Of a stretch of DNA of 64,000 bases, positions 41,384-52,400 are shown piece by piece. The translations under genes were made by a program, and so were the position numbers. Origin of the DNA: Peptacetobacter hiranonis (GTDB lineage: Bacteria; Bacillota; Clostridia; Peptostreptococcales; Peptostreptococcaceae). The notes below the pieces were generated by a model. The model made no database searches, was not told the DNA's origin, and saw nothing but the letters and a program-made list of their open reading frames with translations. The stretch's first letter is position 1. The number at the start of each line of letters is the position of its first letter. The stretch spans positions 2,282,019-2,346,018 of the forward strand of contig NZ_CP036523.1 in the NCBI RefSeq assembly GCF_008151785.1, written 5' to 3'.

Positions 41384-42127
41384 CTACTTTTTACCTACAG
41401 CTACTATCTTTTTAATTCTTTTTAAGACCTTTTCGCCTTTATCAAAGTCCTGAGAAATTTTTATCTTCATATTATATGACGTATCTGTAAAGAATAATGA
41501 ATCTATAAAGTACTCCACTATTCCTCTATCTCTAAAGTCTATGTCTATCATTCCTTTTGAATATATCTGAGAATCCAATATCATTATCTGGTCTAGGTAA
41601 GAAAGTCTTTCTTCTTTAGATAGTCTTTCTCCATTATCTGGGATGAATTTTTCGCAGTACTCTATCCTATACTCGACTACATCTTCATTTATTTCAAATC
41701 CGTATCTAGCTTTCATAAGATCTCTGTAATCTCTATTCTTTTCTTTTATAGAGTCTAGGTTTAAATTGTAGTCGCTCTTGTACCAGTGACCAAATATTCT
41801 ACAGTTTAATGGTCTAACCTCATATATTGCACATCTTTTGTTTTCATCAAGGAATGGACATGGTTTCTTTTCTTTATATTCCATGAAGTAATAGTCCAAA
41901 ACCTTGTCGATGTATTTATTGTATATTTCAGGTCTTTCTTTTAGATATTTGTATATATTTAAAAACTCAGTTAAGTTTATTCCAACGGATTCCATGCAGC
42001 ATTTTGCACAACCTTCACATTTTCCTGAAGGTACTGTATCGTATATTTTATTTAATTTTTCAAATATGCCATTTTTTTCAGCATAAGCTATAGATTTTTC
42101 TATTTCATCTCTTTTTATACTAGCCAT
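41384..42127 (-). CDS. YkgJ-family cysteine-cluster protein (247 aa)
   Basis: The family signature is clear: CEGCAKCCMESVG near residue 36 and CPFLDENKRCAIYEVRPLNC about 50 residues later, eight cysteines that presumably bind metal (zinc or iron-sulfur). A helical C-terminal half has no motif. Its biochemical role in the cell is not established. AAAGGGG precedes the ATG. It is the first gene of the minus-strand series ending at 37689. Confidence 0.87.
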   Translation of the reverse strand: MASIKRDEIEKSIAYAEKNGIFEKLNKIYDTVPSGKCEGCAKCCMESVGINLTEFLNIYKYLKERPEIYNKYIDKVLDYYFMEYKEKKPCPFLDENKRCAIYEVRPLNCRIFGHWYKSDYNLNLDSIKEKNRDYRDLMKARYGFEINEDVVEYRIEYCEKFIPDNGERLSKEERLSYLDQIMILDSQIYSKGMIDIDFRDRGIVEYFIDSLFFTDTSYNMKIKISQDFDKGEKVLKRIKKIVAVGKK

Positions 42128-42221
42128 CTCAATACCCCTTTGTAATGTTTGATTCTTTTATTTTAACATATATTAGCCTAATTTACATATATTCCATCAA
42201 TTATGCATATTTCAATTTATA

Positions 42222-42250
42222 TTGCTTGATTAAGAGCTTTTTCGTATAAT
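42222..42250 (+). promoter_or_regulatory. Promoter for the 42307-42908 gene pair
   Basis: TTGCTT (42222-42227) and TATAAT (42245-42250) are separated by 17 bases, about 55 bases before the ATG at 42307. Confidence 0.65.
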
Positions 42251-42306
42251 TATATTATTAATGATAAAAATTTTTATAAATTTAGAAATACTTATAGGAG
42301 GACATT

Positions 42307-42555
42307 ATGAACAGATATACAAAATATATAAATATGATGGGAAGTTATTATACTAAAGACTTCGAAAAGGAAAAGAAAAATATCGTTAAAGTTAGAGAAG
42401 TTAAGGAAGAAACAGTTAGAAAATTCTTCTTACAGGGAGATTGTGAAGTTTTAGTAGTGTTTGAAGATACTGGAAAAGAAATACTAATAGATGACTTCTC
42501 TCCAGAAGAAGAAATTAAAAAATATTTAGGACCTAAATTCCTTAAAAAGAGATAG
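42307..42555 (+). CDS. Hypothetical protein, 82 aa
   Basis: A small charged protein with a good AGGAGG ribosome site. Composition is Lys/Glu-rich; stretches NIVKVREVKEETVRKFFLQG and CEVLVVFEDTGKEILIDDF suggest a helix followed by a small beta-sheet. No signal, membrane segment or known family. It is followed after 8 bases by another small gene, so they form a two-gene operon. Confidence 0.75.
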   Translation: MNRYTKYINMMGSYYTKDFEKEKKNIVKVREVKEETVRKFFLQGDCEVLVVFEDTGKEILIDDFSPEEEIKKYLGPKFLKKR

Positions 42556-42563
42556 GTGATTCG

Positions 42564-42908
42564 ATGATTTATAATATCGGAAATTTAAGGCTCGATTCTG
42601 ATTTTGAGTTTAGAGTTATTAGAGAGTCTGATGAGGATATTGATATTTTTGTGGATATAAACTACAGAAGTGTAGATATAGATGCCTCTGATAGCAGAAT
42701 GTTTAGCTCTCGTATCCAGTTTCCATTTGTTAGGGCGATTATCTTGAGAATAGATAAGGAAGGATATGATATGACAGTGCATATGCTTAGAGATATAGAT
42801 TTACTGTCTGCATTTGCTAATTTTGAGATAGATTTTTCTCACTCTACAATTTCAATAAAAAATGAATATGAAAAAGTATCTTTTAACAGAATATTTGATC
42901 CACTATAA
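42564..42908 (+). CDS. Hypothetical protein, 114 aa
   Basis: Second gene of a small operon, 8 bases after the previous stop, with AGGTGAT upstream of the ATG. The protein is acidic with short alternating strands (FRVIRESDEDIDIFVDINYR, VRAIILRIDKEGYDMTVHML). It has no membrane segment. No family is recognised. A bidirectional terminator follows. Confidence 0.74.
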   Translation: MIYNIGNLRLDSDFEFRVIRESDEDIDIFVDINYRSVDIDASDSRMFSSRIQFPFVRAIILRIDKEGYDMTVHMLRDIDLLSAFANFEIDFSHSTISIKNEYEKVSFNRIFDPL

Positions 42909-42920
42909 AATAAAAAAATT

Positions 42921-42956
42921 CCCTAGCCAATGATATATTTATTTTATTGACTAGGG
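42921..42956. terminator. Bidirectional terminator
   Basis: CCCTAG-C-CAAT and ATTG-A-CTAGGG (42921-42956) pair with one internal mismatch, flanked by A-rich and T-rich sequence. It separates the plus-strand pair from the convergent pilus locus. Confidence 0.85.
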
Positions 42957-42974
42957 TTATTATTTTTTATTTAT

Positions 42975-43757
42975 TTATTTTTTATTTAAGTTTTTCCTTT
43001 TGTTTATAGTAATAAACATTATAAAGGCAACAAGAAATAATATTACTGTATTTAAAATACCTTCATCACCAGTTCTTACCTTTTTTTCTTTACCTCCATC
43101 TCCATTACTTGGGGTATTTTCATTTTTATCCGGTGGATTTTCCTCATCTTTGTCAGGTGGGTTCTCCTCTTTATCTGGTGGATTTTCCTCATCCTTATCA
43201 GGTGGGTTCTCAGTTTTATCCGGAGTATGATCCTCATCTATACCATATTTAGGCTCTACAACTATAGTATTTCCGTCTTCAAAGTGAGATGGAGATTTTA
43301 CTAAAAATGGGTTTGAGCTGTATATCATATTACCAATTTTTACACTTCCTTCTTGAGCTATTACATATACACCATCACCTAAACCAGAAAAGACAGCTTT
43401 ACCATTTGAATCTGTTATTTCTAATCGACCTTTTATATTGTTATCTTTAGCATATTTATATAATATGTTAGCAGCTTCCATTTCATCTTTTGCAACACTG
43501 CTGTTTATGTCTGCCCAAACCTTTTTAAAATCATCTGTTAAAACATATTTATCTCCATTATATTCTCCAACTTTATATAAATAAAATTCAGCGCCCGATA
43601 TTGCTATTTTATTATTATTTTCATTGTAAGAATGACTATTGATTACAACAGTTTTACTACCTGATGCGTAAGAAATTCTTTCAAATATAGGCGATGAAAT
43701 TACCAATATTGAAACAATAAACATAACTATTCTTTTTATAAATTTATTTTTTCCCAT
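42975..43757 (-). CDS. Small pilin-like cell-wall protein, probable pilus anchor (260 aa)
   Basis: I choose the ATG at 43757, 6 bases after AGGTGG. It begins with a signal peptide (FIKRIVMFIVSILVISSPIF), followed by one prealbumin/SpaA-like domain (KIAISGAEFYLYKVGEYNGD, DSNGKAVFSGLGDGVYVIAQ). A Pro/Asp/Lys-rich stalk of tandem ENPPDKDE-type units follows. The C-terminal sorting region has a hydrophobic helix (ILNTVILFLVAFIMFI) and a basic tail, but in place of LPXTG it reads VRTGDEG. It is last in the pilus operon, 13 bases overlapping the sortase end, suggesting a minor or base pilin. Confidence 0.78.
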   Translation of the reverse strand: MGKNKFIKRIVMFIVSILVISSPIFERISYASGSKTVVINSHSYNENNNKIAISGAEFYLYKVGEYNGDKYVLTDDFKKVWADINSSVAKDEMEAANILYKYAKDNNIKGRLEITDSNGKAVFSGLGDGVYVIAQEGSVKIGNMIYSSNPFLVKSPSHFEDGNTIVVEPKYGIDEDHTPDKTENPPDKDEENPPDKEENPPDKDEENPPDKNENTPSNGDGGKEKKVRTGDEGILNTVILFLVAFIMFITINKRKNLNKK

Positions 43758-44619
43758 TTTCATCCACCTTTCTCTTTTGTCTTTTTTTATAAATATACAT
43801 AAATATTATTATAGCTAGTATTCCTAAAGCTAATATAGCTAATTCAAATAATATATTCATTTTACCTTTTAATTTATCTTTTTGATAATCTTCTTCAGAA
43901 TAAGGTATTCTTTCTCCTCTTATAAGTAATCTATGTGAATTGACACCATATGGAGTACAAGTAACCAATGTACAATAATCCATATTCTTAACTATACCTA
44001 GTGCTGATGTTTCTGTTGGGAGTACTGTTAAAATTTGATCTACTTGATAGGCAATTTTGTTTCCAAGTATTTTTAAATAGAATCTATCTCCTTCTTCAAT
44101 CTGGTCTAATTCTGTAAATAGCTTTTTATTTGGCAAACCTCTATGACCAGTTAGTACCGAGTGGGTGCTATTTCCACCTACTGGAAGTGATGTCCCATAT
44201 AGATGACCTATACCAGCTTGAAGGACAACTTCTTTAGTGCCATGATATATAGGAGCTTCCATATTTATCTTTGGAATGTCTATAGTTCCCATCATCCCAC
44301 TACCATTTACATCAAGCTGCTTTTCATAAATTGCATCAGTTTCTTTTGGTGTAGAGAATGGATCTGTTATCTCTTCATCTGTTATTAATCCATGGTTGTA
44401 TATTATAGCATTATTGAATTTCTTTTTCATTTCTACTTCGTTAGTATCTATAGATTTATTGTAAGTATCTATGACTTTTGAGCTACTTTTTATATATAAG
44501 TAGTTACTTATTGACGGATATGCGATTATAAGTATCCCAGCTATAAGTATTATCATTGTTAGTATGTCTGCTATGAGTTGTTTTTTGTTTTTCTTTTTTT
44601 TAGGTTTTTGTTTTTTCAT
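43744..44619 (-). CDS. Class C sortase (pilin polymerase), 291 aa
   Basis: It links pilin subunits covalently. An N-terminal membrane helix (LTMIILIAGILIIAYPSI), a lid segment with the DPFS motif near residue 93 (class C lids carry an Asp-Pro-aromatic), the catalytic His in LTGHRGLPN, Cys in TLVTCTPYG and Arg in HRLLIRGER, then a second membrane helix near the C-terminus. The lid and C-terminal helix distinguish class C from housekeeping class A. AAAGGAG precedes the ATG. It sits between the major pilin and anchor genes. Confidence 0.94.
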   Translation of the reverse strand: MKKQKPKKKKNKKQLIADILTMIILIAGILIIAYPSISNYLYIKSSSKVIDTYNKSIDTNEVEMKKKFNNAIIYNHGLITDEEITDPFSTPKETDAIYEKQLDVNGSGMMGTIDIPKINMEAPIYHGTKEVVLQAGIGHLYGTSLPVGGNSTHSVLTGHRGLPNKKLFTELDQIEEGDRFYLKILGNKIAYQVDQILTVLPTETSALGIVKNMDYCTLVTCTPYGVNSHRLLIRGERIPYSEEDYQKDKLKGKMNILFELAILALGILAIIIFMYIYKKRQKRKVDENGKK

Positions 44620-44631
44620 TTTTTCTCCTTT

Positions 44632-44719
44632 AATTTCAATATTTAGAACAGTTAATCTGATAGGTTAATTCCTCTAAGTATTGAAATTATAACCACAAGG
44701 GGATTTTATTCCCCTTGTG
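44632..44719 (-). repeat. Inverted repeat and hairpin between major pilin and sortase genes
   Basis: AATTTCAATATTTAGA (44632-44647) and TCTAAGTATTGAAATT (44673-44688) pair with one G-U. CACAAGGGGA (44694-44703) and TCCCCTTGTG (44710-44719) form a 10-bp stem, without a long T run on the minus strand. They are candidates for partial termination or mRNA processing that would lower sortase expression relative to pilin. Confidence 0.65.
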
Positions 44720-44740
44720 ATTTTTTATTTATTTTGTTTT

Positions 44741-46333
44741 TTAGTTTTCCTGTTTTCTTCTCATGAATCTTATCATTGCTACTGCTACTAATAGAGCACC
44801 TACTGCAGTTAGTAGTAATGTTCCTGTACCACCTGTTTCTGGCAGTTTTTGACCTGTTGTATTGACTATTTTTATTATATTAGGATTATCTGGTGCAATA
44901 TTTACGCCCTCTGGAGCTCCTTCAAGTGATATAGTATAGCCATCATTATCTACCCCTATATTTTCAATATTATTTGTTATTGTTATTTTTATAGGTTTTT
45001 TAAGTATGTTATATCCATCTGGAGCTTTTGTTTCTTTTAACCAATATGTTCCAGCTTTTAAACCATTTACAACAAGGTTGAATCCACCATTTTTACCAAA
45101 ATTAGAATTATTTATCTCTGTCCCTAAGGTTTCCATTTCAGTAATACTACCCTTTGAATCAATCTTGTATATACCCTTAGGATCAGGATCAGGATTAGAA
45201 GCAGTAACTTTTATAGGATCATTTCCTTCTTTTACAGTTGTTGGATCTTTTCGGTATAATTCAAATTTTGCTCCTGGAAGAATGTGATTACCATCATCAA
45301 CTTTGTTTATATGAATTGGGAATGTTGGTGTTTTTACTTCTGATGGTTTATTTTCTATTATACTATTCTGATTTTTACCATATTCTAGTTTTGCACTATT
45401 ATTTTCTTTTACTAAAGCATTTGCATTTACTTTAGCTTTATATTTTATTGTTAATGTTTGTCCTACTTGAGCTTGATTATTCTTTATATATTCAGATAAA
45501 TCTATAGTTAAGACTCTAGGATTATTTCCATCTTTTCCTCCTACAATTGATGTTATACCTTCTTTCGGAGTAGTATTTCCATCTACATCTATTATAAGTG
45601 TACCCTTTGTTACTTCAGTATTTAGATCTGTGAAACTAACAAAATCTAGTCCACTAGAAAGTGTATCGGTAATTCTATATACCATATCATCTGATAATTT
45701 TTTAGGTATTTCTACAGGTATTGTATACGTTACTATTTCACCTATTTCTACATCAAGTTTATCAGCTGATTTTGTTATACTTGGTGTTTCTGCTTTTAAC
45801 TCTATTTTGTTATTACCTGTATCTTTAATAGTTACAAGATTTGCTTGTATCTGTTTTGCATTATCTAATACTACTAAATAATACCCCATATTTAAATTTT
45901 TCACAGTCGTTGACTTACCTTTTGAGGAATCTATTATCCCTGTTCTTTCAGGAGTTAAATCAGTTCTTCCACTTACAGTTTCTTCAAATTTATTTGCAAA
46001 AGTCTGTAGCTTATCACTATCTTTTAATTTTAATATTTCAGCTATAATATCTGTATTATCATTAACTGTTACCTGTAAATCTTGCAATACTGATTTAACT
46101 ACTTCGCTATACTCAGTATTTACAGAATAAGAATACTTAGTTCCTTTATATGAATCAAGATTAAGTATCTGATACATCTTAACTGTATGATTTCCACTAG
46201 CTGATTTATCTGTACCACTTAATCCTATTTCTACACTTCCTTGTTTTCCAGTTGTAGCAAAGCCTACTGTAGCCATAGATAATACCATTACCATAGAGAT
46301 CATCATGGCTAGAAATTTTTTGAGTTTTTTCAT
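44741..46333 (-). CDS. Major pilin, SpaA-type, LPXTG-anchored (530 aa)
   Basis: Signal peptide (LKKFLAMMISMVMVLSMATV), an N-terminal pilin domain with an internal D-type isopeptide-like fold (SVEIGLSGTDKSASGNHTVK), and a middle domain (about 185-330; TYTIPVEIPKKLSDDMVYRI). A C-terminal CnaB domain follows at about 335-460 (HINKVDDGNHILPGAKFELY, YWLKETKAPDGYN as the E-box). The sorting signal LPETGG is near residue 496, with a membrane helix and RRK tail. The E-box Glu normally forms isopeptide bonds. It is the shaft subunit, directly followed by the class C sortase. Confidence 0.93.
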   Translation of the reverse strand: MKKLKKFLAMMISMVMVLSMATVGFATTGKQGSVEIGLSGTDKSASGNHTVKMYQILNLDSYKGTKYSYSVNTEYSEVVKSVLQDLQVTVNDNTDIIAEILKLKDSDKLQTFANKFEETVSGRTDLTPERTGIIDSSKGKSTTVKNLNMGYYLVVLDNAKQIQANLVTIKDTGNNKIELKAETPSITKSADKLDVEIGEIVTYTIPVEIPKKLSDDMVYRITDTLSSGLDFVSFTDLNTEVTKGTLIIDVDGNTTPKEGITSIVGGKDGNNPRVLTIDLSEYIKNNQAQVGQTLTIKYKAKVNANALVKENNSAKLEYGKNQNSIIENKPSEVKTPTFPIHINKVDDGNHILPGAKFELYRKDPTTVKEGNDPIKVTASNPDPDPKGIYKIDSKGSITEMETLGTEINNSNFGKNGGFNLVVNGLKAGTYWLKETKAPDGYNILKKPIKITITNNIENIGVDNDGYTISLEGAPEGVNIAPDNPNIIKIVNTTGQKLPETGGTGTLLLTAVGALLVAVAMIRFMRRKQEN

Positions 46334-46370
46334 AAATAATCACCTCTAATAATTTTATTTTTTATTTTTA

Positions 46371-46393
46371 CCCTCTCCCTTTTAGAGAGAGGG
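46371..46393 (-). repeat. Intergenic hairpin between adhesin and major pilin genes
   Basis: CCCTCTC (46371-46377) and GAGAGGG (46387-46393) form a GC-rich hairpin followed on the minus strand by A-rich, not T-rich, sequence. It is more likely an mRNA-stabilising or processing element than a terminator. Confidence 0.6.
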
Positions 46394-46400
46394 ATTTTTA

Positions 46401-49400
46401 CTAAGATTGTTTTGATTTATATTTTCTTCTATATGTTTCAATGGCAATCACTATCAATCCAATACCTATTATGTAAAGCATTGCATAACCTAATCCACCA
46501 GTTTCTGGAAGGATGTACTTCCATTTTTGAGAATTTGTCACGACAATATGGTATACATCATCCTTATCATTTTCTACTGTTACCTTATCATCTATATTTA
46601 CTTTATAATCCGGAATTTCTTCCTCTACAACCTTGTAAGTGTAGTATATTTTTTTCTTTGTTACTGGGTCTACAAAGTACGCTGGAAGGTTCTTTATGTA
46701 TAGCTTCCATGTATTTTCGTCTTGCATCTGCTCTTTAGAAAGAGTTACTTGATATTGTGCATTTTTATCCCAAATTTCTTGACCATTGTCTTTGTAAGTT
46801 CCACAAATCAAGAATGTTATTTGATCAGGTCTTTGTTCTGGTTTCCAATCTTTCCAAATTTTTTCAAGATTTATTACTACTGTTTCAGAGCAAGGGTCTT
46901 GCATATCTCCAGGTTCCATTTCTTGATCTGGAGCTAGTGGGTATGTAGGTTCATCGCCCATAAGTACTGCTTTAGAACCTTGATCTCTATACACCATAAG
47001 TGCATTTTCTATAGTTGGTTTGCTATCATCAACAGCCTTGGCATCTTTAAGTTCATCAAGTTTTTTTACTTCCTCAAAGTGTTTAATATCGTAAACATTG
47101 TTCCAACTTCCAACAACCCTAGAACCTAAATGTATAGTTCCACCAAATTTGTCTTCTATTTCACTATATATAGCATCTAATTTTCTGTATATGCTATATT
47201 GATTTCCTTCTGATTCTATGTTTTTAAGGTTGTTGAAATGATAGTTACTTTTTAATGATGATGAACCTGTGAATATTCCTGTTGCACCATATGGAGAAAC
47301 AGTTTCTACTTCACTCTCAGCTGGACCTTTTATGGCATCTGCATACACCATTGTATTATTTCTTAAAAGACCTTCATTGTTGAATCCAACAAATCCTCCA
47401 ACATATCCTTTATCTGTTATAGCTACTTCTGCGTTTCCTGAGCCACTACCAAACACGTCGTATCCTTTTGCTATACCAGTTACTGTTGAACCAGATATTC
47501 TTGTTCTGTTAGCTTTGATAAGATTTATAGTTAATTCATCAATTTTATCGTCTTTATCCAGAATTACTCCTTTATTGTCACAATTAAGTTTCAAATGGCT
47601 GTCTCCTATATAAACATTTACAACATCGAAATCTTCGCCATCTTGTTCATTCACAGAAATGCTTATAGTAATTCCAAGTAAAGTTATTTCTACAACATCT
47701 GTTCCTGATATTAAGGATATACTTACTAAATTATTGTTTCCTATAGTTATATTCAGTCCATCGCCTATTGCTCCAAGCCCTTTAGTATATATAATTTCCA
47801 ATACTTTTGATATAGCTTGTAATAGTAGATCAACTATTTTTGAATCTGCTTTTATAGTTGCTAGATATGCAAATGATGTTTCACCAGCAAATCCACCAGC
47901 AGTTTCTCCACTTGCTACTTGCATAAGGTCTGTGCTTGAACATTTATCTATTTTTGCTAATTCAGCAAATCCTACAAATCCTCCAGCTATTTCGCTCTTG
48001 TCAGTTCCAAGTGTTCTATTTTCACTCTTAACTGAATAACCTTCTGGTAGACCTACAACACTTGAGTTCTCTATATGAGATCCAAATACATCTAGTACAC
48101 CTGCTGTTGCACCTAAGAACTTGTTTAATACATTTGCATTTTCTAGGTTTACAGCACCACTCTTACCACTATGTCCTACGAATCCACCAGTATAGTTTAT
48201 ACCTCTTACATTTCTAAGTTTTTCAACCTTGCTATTTTTAACACTTCCATCTAAAAGTGTTCCACCAAATCCACCCGCATTTCCTGTGTAGATTGGTCTG
48301 TTTACATAACCAAGTTCTTTTCCTTCTTTTGAATATACTTCTATTCCAGCTCTTTTTGCACCAACCACTTTTGAATGATATATATATGTTCTAAATGTAT
48401 CTAGTGCATCTACTGAGCCAAGATTTACAAGATTCTGTAATATACTTGTTCCTTTATCAGCTGAAACTTCAGCTATCCCAGAAACATCTGCTTTCCCAAA
48501 GAATCCGCCTGCGTGTTCTCCCGCTGTTACTGTTCTTATATTTTCTATGTTTACACCATTTTCTGGTTTATCTTTATCCCCTATAACAGCACCATTTATT
48601 TCTCCAGCAAATCCTCCTGCAGTTTCAGCATATTTTATAACTCCTGCTTCTTTGCTTAATGGTCTAGCTTGTGATTCTAAATAAGCACCATTTATCACTA
48701 TTCCCCAATCATCCCAAGCTCTGACATCTACAGCTCTGACTGTTGAAACAGTAGCATTCATAAGTTTTATTAAATCTTCTGGTGCTTTTATTAAGCCATT
48801 TAATAATCCTCCAAAAAGACCACCATCTGTTGCAGTATCTAGTGATGTTGCACTACCGTTTTCTATCTTACCAGCAAATCCTCCTACATCCTTTGTTCCT
48901 TCCACTCTTCTTAGATTATGTACATAACATTTTTTGTAGTTTGGATCTTTTACTGCATCGTATCCTTTTTCTTCCTTATTAGAAACCTCTTTTATATTTT
49001 CTATATTTGTAGATTCTTCTTTTTTAGTTTCAACTTTAGATTCATCAACCTTTTGTTCTTCTTTATTTTGGTCATCAGTTTTAGATTCTTCTGTTTTAAT
49101 AGGAGCAATATCTTCTATTGCTTTATTTTCTATTACTTCATTTCCCCAAATCTGACCACCAATTATATGACCTGCAAATCCCCCTGAGTATCCTTTTTTA
49201 GCTTCTTTTTCATCACTTGCAAAGTTAGATATTATATTTTTTATACTTGTATTTTTTGATGTATTGATATCACAAAATACTTTTAATCCTGATTGGTATC
49301 CTGTAACACCTGAGTTTTTTATAACTGGAACAAATGTCTGAACAACAGATAGTGTATTTCCTAGTATCTTTTGATTTAATAAGTCAAGACTTCCTATTTC

Positions 49401-52400
49401 TGCTACACCACCTGTTATCATTTCTCCAACAAATCCTCCTACTGCTCTATATGCATTTACTTCTTTAGTATCCCAAGCATGAGCATCTGTTATAACACCA
49501 CTCTTCATATATCCAACATATCCACCAGCTGTTCCGTATTCTCCTGGACTAGTTGCCTCAGTATTTCTTCCAGCTTTTACATTGTAGCCATAAGCATATT
49601 CTTTTATTAATTTGTTTAATTCCGCTTCTGTTTTTACTTCTTCTGTAGGAAGAGTAGTTCCAAATACACCATTACTTCCTACATACTTAACCCACTTATT
49701 CCAAGTTTCTAAGTCTACTTTTCTAAGTGGTCCGTATACAGCTGTATTTGTTTCTGTAGGATATACTGCATTTAGTACATTTAAAAGATTACTTACTTTA
49801 ACTAGACCTGCTAATATTTTTATATTTCCTGTATCAGCAACATTAGCAGATTCTGTAACTCCTGAGAATCCACCTGAACTCTCTCCTCCGTATACAGATC
49901 TTATTCTTATTGTGGCTGCTTCTTTATTTTCACCTTTTATTCTTGCACCTTCATTATGACCTATATATCCACCCGCATATCCTCTTTTGTACATAGTATC
50001 AGTTAAACCTTCTGCTCTAACAATTCCTCCACAAGGTACTGCTGTAGTTTCTGAATCTATTACTTGAGGTATGAATGTATTTAATACACTTGCAATATTT
50101 TCACTTATATTAGCAACTTTATCTATTACACTTGCACTTTCTATAACAGCAGCTGTATTACCAGGTTCTGCTCTTCCTGTGTGTCCACCAGCTGTTTCTC
50201 TACCTATTATGTACTCAAAGTTGTATGAGTTACAGTTATTTAAATTACTTCCTGATAAAAATCCTGCATATCCCCCTGAGTGACCAACCATCTCGTCTTT
50301 TTTATTTTCTGCAAGTCCGTCAGCTATTACAGAGTATCCTCCAGGAGCACCGTATATGTTAGAGTTTTCTATATTAGTCGATACAACATCTAGTGCATTT
50401 AATACATTTTCAATTCCTAGAGTATCTTCTAATAGAGATATTCCTCCTCCTGCAGATGCTGCAGAATCTATATCTGCTCTACCTACATATCCTCCTGCAT
50501 ATCTTCCTGCTCTTACTGCATATCCAGAATATACTTTGCTAAAGTATAGAGATGCATCTTTAGATTCGTATTCATCTTGTGGTGATATTATTTGTTGATA
50601 TTGTGGAGGCGATACCGCTGTATGCTTTAGAAATGTTACATCAGAGTCTTTTATCTGTGCACCACTTGCTCTACCTATATAACCACCTGCATATCCATCT
50701 GATGAGTTTGATTCTACTACAAATCCACTTCCTACAGATTTGACACCTGCAGAATTAATTTTTGGTATATAAACATCTAATATAGAGAGTAAATTATCTA
50801 CCTTTATTTTTAGTATTCCATTTAGAAGACTTAAACCATCTGATTCTCCAACTCCACCTGCAATTACATTTCCTGCAAATCCTCCTGCGTATTTATATCC
50901 GCTAACTTTTTCTAAGTTAAATACAGCATATTGTCTTTCTGGTTCAGTTGCTTTAGATTCTTCTACTTTTGCTTCTTTTGTTGTTTGTTCAGTTTTTACT
51001 GTTTCTTTATTTTCCTCTTCGTTAGAGTTTTTATTTTGTTCTAAGTTAGAATCCGCATTTTTTTGCTGTTCTGCTGGTTCTGGCGGTTGAGTTTCAACTT
51101 TAGAATTGTCAATTTGAGCACTTTCTATTTCCCCAGCAAATCCTCCTGCATAGTCAGCTATTACTTGTGGTTGTATTTTTTTAAGCCGTTCATTTGCTAT
51201 TTTATTTTCGTTTAACTTTTCAAGTGTATTAATAGCTCTTTCTTTTGGAAGATTCTTTTCTTCCTCTGTTTTATTCGCTTCTAATTTATTTTCTTCTTTT
51301 TTTCCATTATCTACTTTATTTGATTCATCTTTATTAATATTTTGTTTACTATCATCTTGCTTATTATCATTTGATGTATTTTCCACCTTATCAACATTTA
51401 TTTTTTCATCATTTGATGTATCAGAAGATTCACCATTTGCTACTTGCTCTTTTGGTTTATCCGTTTCTTCTTTTGTTTTTTCTTTTTTATAGAAAGTTAC
51501 TGTAGATTTTTCTATTTTGGGTATTAGATAAGGTATTAATCCTAAAACAGACTTTAATTCAAGTACTTTAGGTAACTGTAACTTGTTGTCCACTTCTTCT
51601 TTTGCAAGTCCTACTAGTCCTTCTGTGTTTACTCTTCCTACAAATCCACCACCAAATGAATCTGCTCCATCTTCATTTTTATTTGTAACACTCTCTCCTT
51701 CTGATATTGGAAGTGTTACAGATTTTAAGTTTTTAACATGAGAATCTTTTACTTTTATAGCTGCTGCTTCTGCAATAAATCCACCTGCTAAAACAGATTC
51801 TTTATGAGTTATATCTCCCTGATATCCTGTAGATTCCACTGTGTATCCTAAGCTATTTCCATTTACATTAGATGAATCTATATTTAAATCAATTCCTTGC
51901 GCTAATGATAAAACATTACTTATTTTTATAATCCCTAATCCTAAAAGATTAATTCCTTGAACATCTGCTAATCCACCTGCTCCAGCTCTTCCTATAAATC
52001 CAGCTGCATAGTTTTTAGCATTTACCGCTGATATATCGTTTATATTTACGTTGCTTATATCTCCACCAACAGCAAGCCCCATTCCTCCAGCTGCATACGT
52101 ATCTTCTGAACTTATTCTCATACCAGTTGAGGTAGTAGGATTATCAGTTGTGTTATTTTTATTCAGCTCTACATTGTATATTTCAAATTTTATATAATTT
52201 CCAATACCTATTGCATCATTTAATAAGCCTATTGCATCGGCAGTTGATACACTACCTGCTACACCACCTGAGTAGTTTTTAGCTGTTACTGATGATATGT
52301 TTTCAATAGTTGTTTTACCTTGTACTTGTGCAGTTTGTGCTTGTTCTGGGTTTTCTGGTTGCGGCGTTGTTCCTGATTCTTCTTTTGGGTTTATTTTTAC

